From positions 1-64,000 of the forward strand of contig JAPPJY010000028.1 in the NCBI GenBank assembly GCA_028874335.1: a DNA stretch of 64,000 nt, in the 5' to 3' direction. The position numbers and the translations under genes are program-made. Every line of letters begins with the position of its first letter. Within the stretch, counting starts at the first letter, position 1. This DNA comes from Gemmatimonadota bacterium. Its GTDB lineage: Bacteria > Latescibacterota > UBA2968 > GCA-2709665. The notes under the pieces are model-generated. The model ran no database searches. It worked only from the letters and a program-made list of their open reading frames with translations, and was not told the DNA's origin. Of the stretch, positions 63,890-64,000 are shown piece after piece.

Positions 63890-64000
63890 CAGTCCGTTGA
63901 TAAAGTCGCTCTGCAGGCGAGGCCGAAGACAAGGCGCGCGACCGAGTCCCATCCTGCGATTCGGCGAGGGCGCGCAACGCAGTATTTCGACCGCAAGGGC
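63890..64000. mobile_element. MITE-like element, copy C (cut by the window end)
   Basis: CAGTCCGTTGATAAAGTCGC and the following sequence match the left end and inner part of copy A and, in reverse, copy B. The right end lies beyond the window. The element adjoins the start of the TIM-barrel gene and provides no ribosome site for it. Confidence 0.65.

Noticed and set aside
1..64000. tRNA genes, rRNA genes or a CRISPR array
   Set aside because: I scanned the intergenic stretches by eye and found no cloverleaf, rRNA core sequence or regularly spaced repeats; tRNAscan-SE would settle it.

Overview
The window is about 64 kb of high-GC bacterial DNA with roughly fifty protein genes. I see no rRNA, tRNA or CRISPR array. 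The gene content suggests an uncultivated FCB-group or PVC-like lineage of the Latescibacterota or Poribacteria kind. The pointers are two phytanoyl-CoA dioxygenase-like genes, a sulfatase, two MocA-type oxidoreductases, heparinase-like genes, FG-GAP, dockerin-like and cohesin-like secreted proteins, and a C-terminal sorting signal of the NPFNPST type. This assignment is inference from content. Housekeeping anchors are polA, gltA, proS and msrA.

Layout. 0.3-7 kb: membrane/TPR protein, geranylgeranyl-reductase-like flavoprotein, secreted protein, EamA transporter, a higBA-like toxin-antitoxin pair and a small membrane protein. 7.3-7.7 kb: a nested MITE-like repeat. 7.7-11.5 kb: sulfatase, MocA oxidoreductase and a divergent sugar isomerase. 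11.5-15.6 kb: a tight minus-strand operon of PhyH-like dioxygenase, zinc-ribbon protein, MsrA and FG-GAP protein. 15.8-22.3 kb: class III aminotransferase, AAC(3)-like acetyltransferase, citrate synthase, spermidine-synthase-like protein, and a HAD phosphatase with an HldE-like sugar kinase. 22.3-25.3 kb: a lower-GC island of an XRE regulator, a truncated RecB/Cas4-like nuclease piece, a small unknown protein and a HELCH metallopeptidase-like protein, the four genes linked by 4-base ATGA overlaps, followed by a Uri-type endonuclease. This is my best candidate for an undescribed system. 25.3-33 kb: orphan DUF433 antitoxin, ankyrin protein and a surface-protein cluster. 33-39 kb: polA and a TRAP transporter. 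39.5-50.4 kb: DsbD, a PhyH-HEAT fusion, UbiD decarboxylase, CocE-type hydrolase, glycosyltransferase, metallo-beta-lactamase-fold hydrolase and amidohydrolase. 50.4-52.8 kb: proS and two small proteins. 52.8-63.9 kb: a minus-strand block that looks like a glycan-degradation locus (oxidoreductase, toroid protein, homocysteine methyltransferase-like protein, heparinase, lectin-like protein, polytopic transporter-like protein, TIM-barrel-like protein).

Intergenic DNA is rich in small repeats: a GGGCGCCCAC...GACGCCCCTACA palindrome that tends to occur as inverted pairs about 100 bases apart, AGCTGTCAGC-type tandem repeats, a palindrome triplet near 48.3 kb, and three copies of a MITE-like element at 7.3, 49.3 and 63.9 kb. 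The copy at 49.3 kb abuts a second element with a visible CTAA target duplication.

All assignments come from reading the sequence and from remembered family features; no database search was run. Family names are least certain for the secreted and unknown proteins.
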